From the NCBI RefSeq assembly GCF_000002425.4, contig NC_037273.1, positions 7,775,868-7,839,867 on the forward strand: a stretch of 64,000 bases of DNA, written 5' to 3'. Positions 51,870-62,584 of the stretch are shown here, piece after piece. The notes beneath the pieces are model-generated. The model searched no databases. It was not told the DNA's origin and worked only from the letters and a program-made list of their open reading frames with translations. The stretch is from Physcomitrium patens (taxonomy: Eukaryota > Streptophyta > Bryopsida > Funariales > Funariaceae). A program made the position numbers and the translations under genes. The first letter of the stretch is position 1, and every line of letters begins with the position of its first letter.

Positions 51870-53110
51870 AGGAACAAGTTTCATAAGAAACATTGATCAT
51901 ATGTTGAAGAAGTCTACAATGCAACAAATTATATTTGCTATGTACTTTGATCTATGTTTCTTTTAAAGGTAGCTGATAGGTCTTTTCAACCATCGATAAT
52001 GTCTTATTCCAAGGTAAGAAGAACATCCTATTATTTGATCATTATTGAAACCTTCTTAACTTCTTTCAAATAAAATATTTATAATACCATGAATAGTCAT
52101 TCCTACCTCTAATAAAATCACCAAATATTAAGAGTCTCTTCTCAAGTCCTGATACCAAATGAATTATAGCTTGACATCTATTCAAGAAAAAATTAATTGT
52201 TCTTGAAGGTCTTCATCTCTATTACGTTGTCTTAAAGGCTATCATAATTACAATATTTCATCTGATAAGTCAATAAATGATGGCTCTTGAGTTGAATCTG
52301 CTAGCTATTGCTTCTCTATTTCTTTAATGTCACAATTATACAGAAACTACAAACAAGAATAAAAAGTAGAATGTAATCTTTCTTAAATTATATTTCTTTT
52401 AAAGCAAAGGTTTGCTATCCTTCACCTCAATTTTCATAGATACTGTTGATGAAAAGCTTTGACTTTCTTTGCTCTATTTATAAGTTTTTTTTGTTGGATT
52501 TCATGTGAATTTATTAATATTGTATCTATATCCATGAATAAGATATTCTAACTTATTTCAGTGCCACCTTAAATTTAAGACTTCTTCTACCTTAAATTCT
52601 TGATTATTATTCACTTCTATATGAAGCGGTGGTATTTGTCTTCTTTTCAAAATATTCACTATTTTATATGGTTCTAAAATAGATACATGAAACATGGGAT
52701 GGATTTTCATAAACTCTAATTGGTATAATCAATAGGAGATTAGATTGACTTATTCATAAATAAAAAATGGTCTAAGTCTATAATAACCTAATTTGTCACA
52801 AGGGCAAATAAACCATATCATTATAAATAAACTCTACCAATAGTAAAAAAATTGTCCAATCATCTTGTTGGTAGTTGATATTATACCTCAAATACTGCTT
52901 CAAAACTTAATTTCCATGCTTTGCTTGTCCATATATTTGAGGATAGAAAGCTGAAGATAGTTTAATATCTATTTTTATAAACTTGAAAAGTATTTACTAA
53001 AATCATGATATAAAATGAGTTCTTTTATTTAATATAATATCCTTAGATAATCCATGATAGTGATAGATGTTATTAAGAAAAAACTTGGTTGTTTCTTTAC
53101 TTGTGATAGT
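51870..53110 (-). pseudogene. Gypsy integrase end, chromodomain and accessory frame, reverse
   Basis: Minus-strand traces of the integrase end (near 53,000-53,100), a chromodomain (about 52,480-52,720) and the accessory frame (about 51,890-52,330, with matches to the FERNYEDLNND region). The element stops abruptly near 53,110. Stops are numerous. Confidence 0.65.
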
Positions 53111-53954
53111 TTTTATAGATGGTTGTGGTTATCGTTTTACTTATTTTATAAATTCCTTTCAGGATAAACTTGTAGAGGGAGATTCGAATGTAGAAAAAGA
53201 CTAACCGCATGAGCTTACACGTTGGGGTCACACAATTAATCATATTCCGAACCACTAAAAAAACCAAAGAATACTACAATGCTTTCTCTTACTAACAATA
53301 CTCCTTCATTTACTGATAACAATAATGATGTGCAACCATGCACTCTCAAAAGACTATTCAAAATACATAAATTCTATCCAACATCAAAAATAATAGACTT
53401 CCATTCCAACCAATCTGACTTCACACAATTTTTGTAATCATAGACTTCTTGTGTTGAAACACAAACAACTCTCAATAAACAATAATCATAATCTTCCATC
53501 CATGAACAATCTTCTATCAAATCTGATATCAAATTCCCAATATCTTCTCATAATAATTCAATCACACAGTACTCCAATTACATACTCAATATCTTATAAA
53601 TCAATCTCTAATTTATTCTATAGATTCACTTCACAGTGATCAAAACCTAAAACAACAAAATAAATAAGAAATAAGAGATAGGATCAAGCTTATCCTGACT
53701 CATAACTATTACAGTCTGGCCCCTCCAATATCTTCTACAATTGCTATATACTTATCCTTGAAATTCTAGATTCTAACCATTGTCATGATGTAACATAACT
53801 AATAGGTGAAAGAGTATAGAAATTATTATAATATAGAAGATCTTAGTTCAAAGTATTAGAACAAATTATCTTAGAAATATAGATAATAGTCAAAAGGATA
53901 GTAAAACTAAAAAGTACCAATATTGTCTTTTATATAATGGCCTTCTATTTACTT
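53111..53954. other. Unassigned spacer
   Basis: Less AT-rich than its neighbours at first, with no similarity to the surrounding elements that I can see. The 62-codon frame at 53451-53639 is Asn/Ser/Ile-rich and not convincing. It may be the old flanking DNA or an unrecognised element. Confidence 0.4.
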
Positions 53955-54784
53955 TGTTGGACCATAAATAAGGCAAAATAAAGTAGATTAAAAAAATAAA
54001 GAATATAAGCATTTATAAGAAGAAATTAGGAGTTGATTTAAATAAAAATTAACTCAAAAAGACAAAATTTGATATCTAAAGATGGCTGATTATCAAATAA
54101 GGTCGAAATTAGACCTTGAGGTACACAACTAAGTATCCATGGTAACTTTGGAATTTCTTTTGTATATCGAAGACTAGAATTTGATAGTAAACTAGATAAG
54201 ATTTCTATGAGCATTATTTTTGTATGATTTGGATTTATAATGACTTTATAAGGGCTTTACAAAGTTAAGTTTGTTTTCAGATAACTTGGATTTTGTGAAA
54301 TAAAATAGGGTTCATGTTTTAGGCGATTTCAAGAGTTTTGTAATAGATCTATAGACAAAATTTTGTAGATTAATGATTATAGCTGTGCTTAATACGTGTT
54401 GTGAATTTTAGCTAGATCTAATGGTTGAATTGAAGATTATTGATGTTTAAGTGGGTCAGGGTCTCAGAAAGTAGAATTTTAGGTCTAGTGAGGGTTTTAA
54501 GATTTCTTACAATCTACTAGTTGGATTTGAGTAGAAGTTATGTGTTTGAGTAGTGGACTTTTTTCCCTTCATATGTGAGAATTTTGAAATTGATTGAATA
54601 ATTTGATTAGAAGAAATTAGCACTGGGAATTTTGCATTCAGATTGGAGAAGAAGACTGATCCACACTCAAGCACATTATTGTGATTATCATCTATTTGAA
54701 GTTAAGAATATTATCTTATTCCTCAAAATTTTTGAGCTCAATCCAATAGTTGGATTGGAAGAAATTGAGTGCTAAGGTTTTGTA

Positions 54785-55130
54785 AATTTAAAGGATATTG
54801 ATTATTGCTATTGGATATTAATTATTGCTACTGAAAATTAGTTATTACTATTGAATATTAGTTTTTGCTAGTAGATATTGGTTATTACCATTGGATATTG
54901 GTTATTGCTACTAAATATTAATTATTTCTATTGGATATTGGTTGTTACTATTGGATATTGATTTTTACTACTGGATATTGATTACTGCTATTGATTTTTG
55001 GTTACCGCTACTGATTATTGGCTACTTTTATTGGTTATTGGCTATTGCTATTGATTATTGGTCACTGTTATTATTTATTTGTTGTTGCTATTGGTTACTG
55101 TTACCAAAGTCAATTAATGTTACTGGTTAT
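54785..55130. repeat. Degenerate ~20-bp minisatellite
   Basis: About 17 imperfect units of the type ttggatattggttattgcta within the long LTR. It generates a hydrophobic frame at 54942-55142 that is repeat-driven and not a gene. Confidence 0.75.
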
Positions 55131-55167
55131 TTGTTGTTGTAATTTTTCCTTTATTTTCTATAGCTAG

Positions 55168-55479
55168 TGTTAAAATAAATAGAAGATAAGTTAGAAGGTA
55201 AAAGATATTATCTTAGATAAGTTGCTAATGATCAAAGGGCAGCAAAAAGATGAAGAAAAGTTATAAAGGTGGTGGCTAGGGTTTTAAGTGGTAGCTAGGT
55301 TAAGAGAAATCTAGGATTTAGTTGGATGAAAGTAAGTTGAATACTAGCCAAAATGGATGTAACCTCTACCTATAAGTAAAGGGTGTTGGAAGTGAGAGGT
55401 ATCTCATTCCACACTTCTCTTGTATCTAACCTTGCTGATTTTTACTTACTTGTATCTTGCTTATTGTGTTATTTCAATA
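55168..55479 (+). repeat. Copia 5' LTR
   Basis: 312 bp from TGTTAAAATAAATAG to TTCAATA. It aligns throughout with the 3' LTR, with scattered differences, and lacks one copy of a GGTGGCGGCTA-like unit of about 19 bp that the 3' LTR has in addition. Confidence 0.88.
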
Positions 55480-55491
55480 GGTTATGGATCC
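55480..55491 (+). other. Copia primer-binding site, half-tRNA-iMet type
   Basis: GGTTATGGATCC directly follows the LTR. The first eight bases are complementary to the anticodon-loop part of initiator tRNA-Met (CCAUAACC), as in Drosophila copia, which primes from a cleaved tRNA-iMet half. The last four differ from the expected GCCC by two transitions. Confidence 0.6.
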
Positions 55492-55961
55492 ACACACACT
55501 TTGTTGTACCATTCAAGTAAGTTGAAGTCATTTATTGGTTGTTGTTCTTATGTAGAATAGATCTTATGGTATTTGCTGATGTTAGAGATTGTATGATCTA
55601 ATGTGATGTTTTGACTTGTGGAGGTTCTAATTTAGGCCTTATACATCTCTTACATCAGTTTAAAGGTTCTTAATTCCTAGGATTGAGTGATTAAGACCTT
55701 ATACAAAGACCTTGATAGTGTCTTTGATTTTGTGGTGAGAAAGTGAGTTTTATGAGTGGAAGAACTACATGGTGAGGTTGGTTGGAGTTCAAATACTTGT
55801 TAGAAGCTTCAAAAGTTGATTTGGGAGTGTTTGGAGTGAAGAAACATTCATTTCTTCACAAGAAGGCATTTTGAGATTTTGCAAGTACAAAATTGTTTTA
55901 GTGATTCTAAGCACATAGAGACTCTTTTTCTTGATATTTTTTGATAGACCTCTTCTAAGAC

Positions 55962-58900
55962 ATGGCTACAAGTGAGGGTGAAGGTTTGAGAGTGATTGAG
56001 AAGTTTAGAGGTGACAATTTCTACCATTGGAAGGTCAAAATGGAGCTTTTGTTGGCATCTTTGGATGTCTGGGACATTGTAGATAAAAGTAAAGAGCCTC
56101 TAAACATGCATGCTGATGTTAAAGAGAGGAAGGACTTCACAAGACGAGAAAAGAAGGCTTTTGGTATGATTGCCACTAATTTGGATGAAGCCAACTTTTC
56201 TCACATCATCTCTTGCAAAGGACCAGCAGAAGCATGGAAGACTCTTTGCAACATATATGAGAGTAAGAACTTGTCCAATATCATCTTCACAAGGAGGAAA
56301 TTCTTTACTTGCAAGATGGAAGAAAGTGAAGACCTCATGGCTCATGTCAACAAGATAAAAGTCCTTGTTAATCAACTTGCTATTGTTGACAAGCCTTTAG
56401 AAGAGAGTGATAGTATCATGACGTTGCTTATGAGCCTTCCCAAGTCCTACAACTATCTCATTGTGGCATTAAAATCCATCAAAGTAAAAGAACTCACAAT
56501 AGATTATGTGACGGCAAGACTTACCCATGAAGTGACCAAGAGAAAAGAAAAAGAGCTCCAAAGTGAGGATTCGGCTCTCTTTTCAAGGCAAGGCAAGGAG
56601 AGTCATCCCAAACAACGTGGCAATATGAGAACTTGCTTCATTTGTCGAAAACCAAGTCACTTTGTTCGAAATTACTACAAGGCTAAGAAAGGAGATAGAG
56701 AAAGTACAAACAATACTCGTGATGAATATGGAGGTGATGATTATACATTCATGGCAAGTGAAGGCACTTCCAACACTGCCATGTCCAAGTGGATCATTGA
56801 TTTTGGTGCCACCAAGCACATGACTCCATATAAGTGTTCATTTGATACTTATGAAGAGATTTCAACGGTAAATGTCCTCATGGGAGAAAATGGCATAGTA
56901 CAAGCTATTGAAATGGATTCCATTGTTATAGAGATTGTTGTTAAAGGCCAAACCAAGAAGCTCAGATTGAAGGACGTCTTACATATACCAAAGATGAAGA
57001 AAAACCTCCTCTCGATGAGTAAACTTGTTTCACATAGTTGTAAAGTGCAATTTGATAAGAATGGGTGTTTTGTGAAGACATTGAAAGGAGATCATATTGC
57101 AAAAAGCTTTAGAGATGGCAACCTCTACTTCATCAAGTGTAAGAAGGTGAATGGAGTTGAATTGGCGACATTTACTGAATTTTCTCAAAATCAAGACAAG
57201 TTTGGCATTTAGCATCGACGCCTTGGTCATTTGAATGCCAAGAGCATAAAAGAGCTCTAATCCATGGTAAGCGGCTTAGATCTTGGTCACATAAGCCACA
57301 ATGCTATGACACTTGTTTGTGAAGATTGCATTCAAGGCAAACAACAAAGGGCCTCATTTCCAAGTAGAGTTGCAACACGTGCAACCAAATTATTGGAGAT
57401 TGTCCATTTTGATGTTTGTGGACCTATGAGGATGCCATCAATAGGAGGAGCAAGGTATTTTGTTACATTCATTGATGACTTTTTAAGGAAAGTATGGATT
57501 TTCATCCTCAAAGCAAAGAGTGAGTATTTCTCAAGATTTAAGGAGTTTAAAGCACTTGTGGAGAAGCAATGTAAATGCAAAATCAAGGTATTGTGTACAA
57601 ACAATGGAGGTGAGTATATGACAAAGCAATTCAATGATTTCTTAAAGTTGCATGGTATTGCAAGACAAACCTCCACTCTTTAAAATCCACAACAAAATGG
57701 AATTGCTGAAAGAGCAAATCGGACCATTGTGGAGATGGCAAGGAATATGCTTCATGCACAACACCTTGGATATAAGTTTTGGGCGGAAGCAATGGTGAAT
57801 GCAGTATACACAAGAAATAGGTGTCCTACAAGTGTACTTACATCAATGACACCGAAAGAAGCTTGGAGTGGGAGAAAACCTTGTATTTCTCACATGAAGA
57901 CCTTTAAATACATAGCATATGCAAAGATACCAGATTGTATGAGATCAAAATTTGATACAAAAGGTACAAAATGTGTGTTTGTTAGATATTGTGAAGGTAC
58001 AAAGGCTTATAGGCTCATGTGTTTGGAGACTAAAAAGATCATCAAAAGTCATGATGTTGAGTTTTTGGAGTATAAGATTACTTGTGAGCACTTAGAGATG
58101 TGTCCAAGTGGGAGTAATGGTGTGTTTGTGGACACATATTCAAATTCAATAAAGAAGGAAGAAGACAAAGATAATGATGGTTGTAAAGATGGAAATGAAG
58201 ATGAAGAGGCAAAGAAGGTGGACAAGAAGGCCTCTACAATTGCTAAGACCAGCAATGAAGAGCATGAAGATATTAATGATGATGGTGATGAGGATTATGA
58301 ACCTTTGAGTGAAAAAAGACTATCTTCAAAAGAAAAGAAGGTTGGAGGTGACGATGGAGTGCAACAAGTTGAGTCTTCTTCAAATGAAAGGAGATATCCT
58401 TTGAGAGATAGAAAACAACATGGTGAATGGTGGAAGGACCATATTTTTCCTCAAGTAAGTAAAGAACATACCAATGTTACATTTCTTGCTGATCCGTTGA
58501 GTTTATGTGATGCAATGAAGTCTACGGATGCTATGAAGTAGGAGAATGCTATGGAAGAAGAGTACAAATCACTCATGGATAATGGAACATAGGAATTGAC
58601 TCAACTTCCACCAAATCGATTTTCAATTGGTTGTAAGTGGGTGTTTAGAATCAAAACGGATGCAATGGACAATATTGTGAGGTATAAGACAAGATTGGTT
58701 GCCAAATGCTACTTACAAGTTACTAGTATTGATTTCAATGAGACATTTGCTCCCGTGGCCAAATTCACCACGATTAGAACCATTGTAGCAATTGGGGCAA
58801 CAATGGACTTAGAGATGCACCAAATGGATGTGAAGATGGCTTTCTTGAATGAAAAATTGGAAGAAGACATCTACGTGGATCAACCTCAAGGATTTGTTGA

Positions 58901-60055
58901 AGAAGGCAAGCAACACCTTGTGTGTAAGTTGAAGAAATCCTTGTATGGGCTTAAGCAATCATCAAGGACATGGTACCAATGTATCGACACCTTCTTTGTG
59001 AATGAAAGATTTGTGAGGAGTGAGGCTGATGATTCTATATATGTGATGCAATCAAAAATCTTCTTGCTGATTGTTATTCTTTATGTTGATGATTTGATCA
59101 TTTTGACCAATACTTTGAAAAAGATGGATGGATTGAAGGCAAAGTTAGCAAAAAATTTGAAATGAGTGATTTAGGAGAGTTCCACTATTGTTTAGGAGTG
59201 GAATTTGTGAGAGATCGAGCTAAGAAGATCATTACATTGAGCCAAAAGAAATACATTGAAGAAGTGTTGAAACTGTTCAATATGGAGGAGTGCAAGTCCA
59301 TTGGAACACTTTTGGAGGCAAATTTGAAGTTCATGAAGCTTACGGATGAAGAATTTATTGAAGTTGAAGAAGAAATGAAAGATCTTTCATACAAGATAGC
59401 AGTAGGCTCTTTTATGTATTCAATGGTTAGTACAAGGGTGGATCTTGCATATGCGGTGAGTATTGTGAGTCAACACATGTCAAAGGCTGGACCAATTTAT
59501 TGCGCAACCATTAAGAGGATCTTGAGATAATTAAAAGGTACTTTGAACTTCAAATTGTATCTTGGAGGTGATAGTATTACATTGCATGGATATTGTGATG
59601 CGGATTGGGCTGGAGATGCAAATGATAGAAGGTCAACAACAAGATATATATTCTTTGTTGGAGTGGGAGTAATTTCATGGAATTCTAAGAGACAACCAAC
59701 AATTGCAAGGTCTACAATGGAGGCGGAATACATGGCAGCATGTCATGGTGCAATGGAGGCAATATGGCTAAGACAAGTTTTAGAAGACATTGGACTTGTG
59801 CAATTGGAAGAAACTCCAATGAAGTGTGACAATCAAGGATGCCTTGTTTTTACCAAGAATCCAAAGTATCATTCAAGGAAAAAATACATTGATATTCAAC
59901 ATCACTTCATACGGGAGAAGATTGAGATGGGAATAATTGACATGAAATATTATGTAACGGAAGATATGCTTGCTGATTTACTTACAAAAGCATTGGTGAA
60001 AGATAGACATTACAAATTGTCAAAGGGATTAGGTTTATTAGCCTTTGACCAATAG
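55962..60055 (+). pseudogene. Copia gag-pol, six stops and one frameshift
   Basis: Gag begins MATSEGEGLRVIEKF at 55962. The zinc knuckle (residues 225-238) has Tyr in place of its last Cys. The protease motif reads DFGA where DSGA is expected (residues 280-283). Integrase has HRRLGHLN and CEDCIQGKQ, but the second catalytic Asp motif reads NNGGEY instead of DNGGEY near 57600. RT keeps MDVKMAFLNEKLEEDIYV and YVDD (about 59,080-59,095). RNase H keeps CDADWAGD and MEAEYMA. Internal stops lie at 57210, 57258, 57681, 58539, 58590 and 59528; a one-base shift in an A run near 59,150 moves the frame. It cannot make a functional polyprotein. Confidence 0.92.
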
Positions 60056-60066
60056 CAAAGTGGGAA

Positions 60067-60397
60067 TATTAAAGTAAATGGAGGATAAGTTAGAAGGTAA
60101 AAGATATTATCTTAGATAAATTGCTAATAGTCAAAGGGCAGCAAAAGAATGAAGGAAAGTTACTAAGGTGGCGGCTAAGATTATAAGTGGCAGCTAAGGT
60201 TATAGGTGGCGGCTAGGTTAAGAAGAATCTAGGATTTAATTGGATGAAAGTAAATTGAATACTAGCCAAAATGGATGTAACCTCTACCTATAAGTAAAAG
60301 GTGTTGGAAGTGAGAGGTATCTCATTCCACACTTCTCTTGTGTCTAACCTTGCTAATTTTTACTTACTTGTGTCTTGCTTATTGTGTTTCTTCAATA
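60067..60397 (+). repeat. Copia 3' LTR
   Basis: 331 bp from TATTAAAGTAAATGG to TTCAATA, preceded by the polypurine tract aaagtgggaa. It carries an extra internal unit of about 19 bp (ttataagtggcagctaagg) not in the 5' LTR. Confidence 0.88.
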
Positions 60398-60667
60398 GCT
60401 AGGTGCCTAGTGTATTCTTAAGCTAAACGCCATGTAATATGACATTGTTATTCCTTCTTTAATTATTTTTTATAACTAATTTAATCATTTGACCTACTAA
60501 ATTGACTATCCTAGGAATGATCAATCTACTTTATTAATATCTTACAAAAAAAATTTCTATCCATTTTACATAGCCCCACTCCTAACTATACAACGTCCTC
60601 ACAAATAGAGAATTGATACATATCTAAAAAAAACTACTTAACAAAATTCTACAATATTTCTATCTTC

Positions 60668-62083
60668 TTGGCCTACCCAATTGATCAACTTCCACCTTAT
60701 CAATTGTTGGTTCCATCGATTCTAGTTCCAAATGCAAACTTTTATCATCCTCCAATCCTTCCATCAGTTCTTTCCTCAATTGGGCTCAAAGATCTTCATT
60801 GTGCTCTGCCAATGCATGGACTTGAGCCTTCAATTTCAGGATCTCGGCATCTCTCAATTCCAACTGGTACTGATGTTGACTCATCCATTCTGAAACTTCA
60901 AAAATTGGCATCATTGATACTTATAATTTACTAATATTAACTAAATCATTTGTCAATTTTATCAACTCAGTATTCAAGGCCTCAATTTCAGCCCTCAATC
61001 GCTCTGTTTCACATGGGTATTGGTCACTCAATACTACTTTCTCTTGTACTAATAACTCTGTTTTTTTTCATTTTGCTTGCAATTGGTACTTGACTTTCTC
61101 TTGTTCCAAATTCCATGTCCAGCGATTCTGGAATAATTCATCCCGTTGACCTTCCAAGATCCATAAGATGTATTTTTTTTTTTGTCCTGGCTTCATATTT
61201 TTGTAAAACCTCTCTTCCAATATCAACTTGGACTTTGCATTGTCTTGGATGATTGATTCTTTCTTTTCAATTCTTTGATTTTGCTTCAATATCATCTTTT
61301 TCCTTGCTTCTAATTCCTATTTTACACTACCTTTTATATCCAATGTTCATACCATACAATGTATTTGTAAAATATACTTCAATAAAGCATTCTGAAGGTG
61401 TGCACCTTCTGATAGTTGGCCTTGTGGAAACACCAATTAATTGATATCTAACAAAATCGGGACTTCATTCTCTTCTTCCATTGCCCAATGAATTGGAGCC
61501 GATTTTGGTACAATTTCTAGACTTGTCTCTTGTGCCAATATATGACTTAATTCTTTAATTTTATATACTACATCCCTTGAATTCGTGGTCAGTGCAAATA
61601 TATTCCATTCACCTTGTTGAGGCATTAGCAAGGATACATTTTTCTCCACTACTAGCATTGCTTGACTCAATGTAAATACAATCATGGCTTATACATAGTT
61701 GAAGTAGAGCAATGCTGTAAACTTCGTTATTTTGCGCTTAGCTCCTATTTTTGCATGAATACGGATTTCTACATAAGCTGCCTAATTGAATACCATCCCG
61801 TCAAGCATTCCTAGCAATGTAAACAATAACCATATTGATATATATGTGTTGTATTGATACAAGCCTAAACGCCTCAATACAAAGTGCAACTATTCTATGA
61901 GCTCTGGTGTAATTGCCTCAACAGTCCACCAACCTTGGTTCTTCTCAAACGATGACATTCCACCTTTGAAAAACTCTCCTGGACTAAAATCACTAGAGTC
62001 AACCGCTCCCACCGCAAGCTCTCTAGTTGAAAGATGCAACACTTTTTCCAAGGTCTTTTCATCAATAGTGATTATGCACCTTT
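60668..62083 (-). pseudogene. Unrecognised decayed gene with coiled-coil region, cut by an LTR
   Basis: On the minus strand a series of frames reads in one direction with stops between them: 62083-61890 (IITIDEKTLEKVLHLSTREL, FSPGEFFKGGMSSFEKN), 61685-61437 (FTLSQAMLVVEKN), 61295-61068 (KYILWILEGQRDEL) and continuing to about 60,668 with a Glu/Leu-rich stretch such as RLRAEIEALNTELIKL, typical of a coiled coil. Several stops fall where Trp is likely (TAG). The 5' end is missing because the LTR at 62084 abuts it. I do not recognise the family. It could be a captured host gene, an element-borne gene, or a plant-mobile-domain-like protein. Confidence 0.5.
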
Positions 62084-62127
62084 TGTTAGGGACATAGTCC
62101 TTAGAACCTTCTAGAGACAAGTCTCTG

Positions 62128-62270
62128 GAACCTTCTAGAAGCTTCTTAGTTGGTAGAAGATGTTAGAGACATAGTCCTTAGAACCTTCTAGAGATAAGTT
62201 TCTAGAACCTTCTAGAGATAAGTTTCTAGAACCTTCTAGAAGCAAGTCTCTGGAACCTTCTAGAAGCTTC
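62128..62270 (+). promoter_or_regulatory. Cluster of perfect heat-shock elements in U3
   Basis: Alternating GAA/TTC pentamers with exact 2-nt spacing occur as GAAccTTCtaGAAgcTTC at 62128-62145, TTCtaGAAccTTC at 62200-62212, TTCtaGAAccTTCtaGAA at 62224-62241 and GAAccTTCtaGAAgcTTC at 62253-62270. Three or more contiguous inverted GAA units are the classic binding site of trimeric heat-shock factor. Partial units continue to about 62,400, up to the TATA box. Confidence 0.75.
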
Positions 62271-62412
62271 TTAGTTGGCAAAAGATATTAGAAACATAGT
62301 CCTTAGAATCTTCTAGAGATAAGTTTTTAGAACCTTCTAGAAGCAAGTCTTTGGAAGCTTCTAAAAGCTTCCTAGTTGGTAGAAGTTGCTTGAGAAGCTT
62401 CCTAAATAGAAG

Positions 62413-62455
62413 TATATATTGGAATCGAGGCTGAAGAGTTCTTCAGTCTCGACAA
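62413..62455 (+). promoter_or_regulatory. LTR core promoter: TATA box and predicted start
   Basis: TATATATT at 62413-62420. AGTCTCGACAA at 62445-62455 begins 32 bp downstream, the standard plant TATA-to-start distance. A perfect inverted repeat CTGAAGA gt TCTTCAG (62431-62446) sits immediately upstream of and overlapping the start, as in the 46.66-kb LTR. Confidence 0.65.
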
Positions 62456-62584
62456 CACGTCTCTTGGAGCTCTAGCTCACCTCTCTGGTGTTGTTCTTGT
62501 ATTCATCTGATTAATCTAGTTCTTGCCAGTTCTTCTTGAACTTCTTGTTAGATCTCGAGTCTGTATTTTTGTGTCCATAACAAT

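Larger units (their letters stand above)
55168..60397 (+). mobile_element. Ty1/Copia retrotransposon, nearly complete, inactivated
   Basis: 5' LTR 55168-55479, primer site 55480-55491, gag-pol 55962-60055, polypurine tract 60057-60066, 3' LTR 60067-60397. Domain order Gag, protease, integrase, RT, RNase H is diagnostic of Copia. It is flanked by GCTAG (55163-55167 and 60398-60402). Structure is intact, but gag-pol has six internal stops and one frameshift and several catalytic residues are altered. It is much better preserved than the Gypsy copies around it, so it is a later arrival. Confidence 0.93.
53955..60444 (+). mobile_element. Long-LTR family copy, split by the Copia element
   Basis: Left part 53955-55167 starts TGTTGGACCATAAATAAGG; right part 60403-60444 ends catgtaatatgaca. 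Joined at the Copia insertion site, they give one LTR of about 1.25 kb with TG...CA ends, whose right end (tagctaggtgcctagtg) matches the copies near 45,760 and 47,865. No coding region is attached, so it is a solo LTR. A target duplication could not be confirmed. Confidence 0.6.
62084..62582 (+). repeat. 5' LTR of the younger Gypsy element
   Basis: It starts TGTTAGGGACATAG and ends TGTCCATAACA; the ends form an imperfect inverted repeat (TGTTAGGGACA against TGTCCATAACA). The U3 contains three tandem-like modules, each starting TGTTAG or TATTAG plus a GACATAGTCCTTAGAA block, at 62084, 62161 and 62287. These are filled with GAA/TTC repeats. A TATA box and predicted start lie at 62413 and 62445. 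Confidence 0.8.

Noticed and set aside
54942..55142. 66-codon hydrophobic frame
   Set aside because: Encoded by the ~20-bp minisatellite; its periodic Tyr/Trp/Leu pattern is a repeat artefact.
60391..60405. Copia LTR ending in TTCA with an 8-bp duplication ATAGCTAG
   Set aside because: Copia integrases normally give 5 bp, and the primer site GGTTATGG starts directly after AATA; GCTAG fits better, though the 8-bp reading is not excluded.
61890..62120. Apparent start MSLEGSKDYVP of the coiled-coil pseudogene
   Set aside because: These residues are translated from the inserted LTR on its antisense strand; the real 5' end of the gene is missing.
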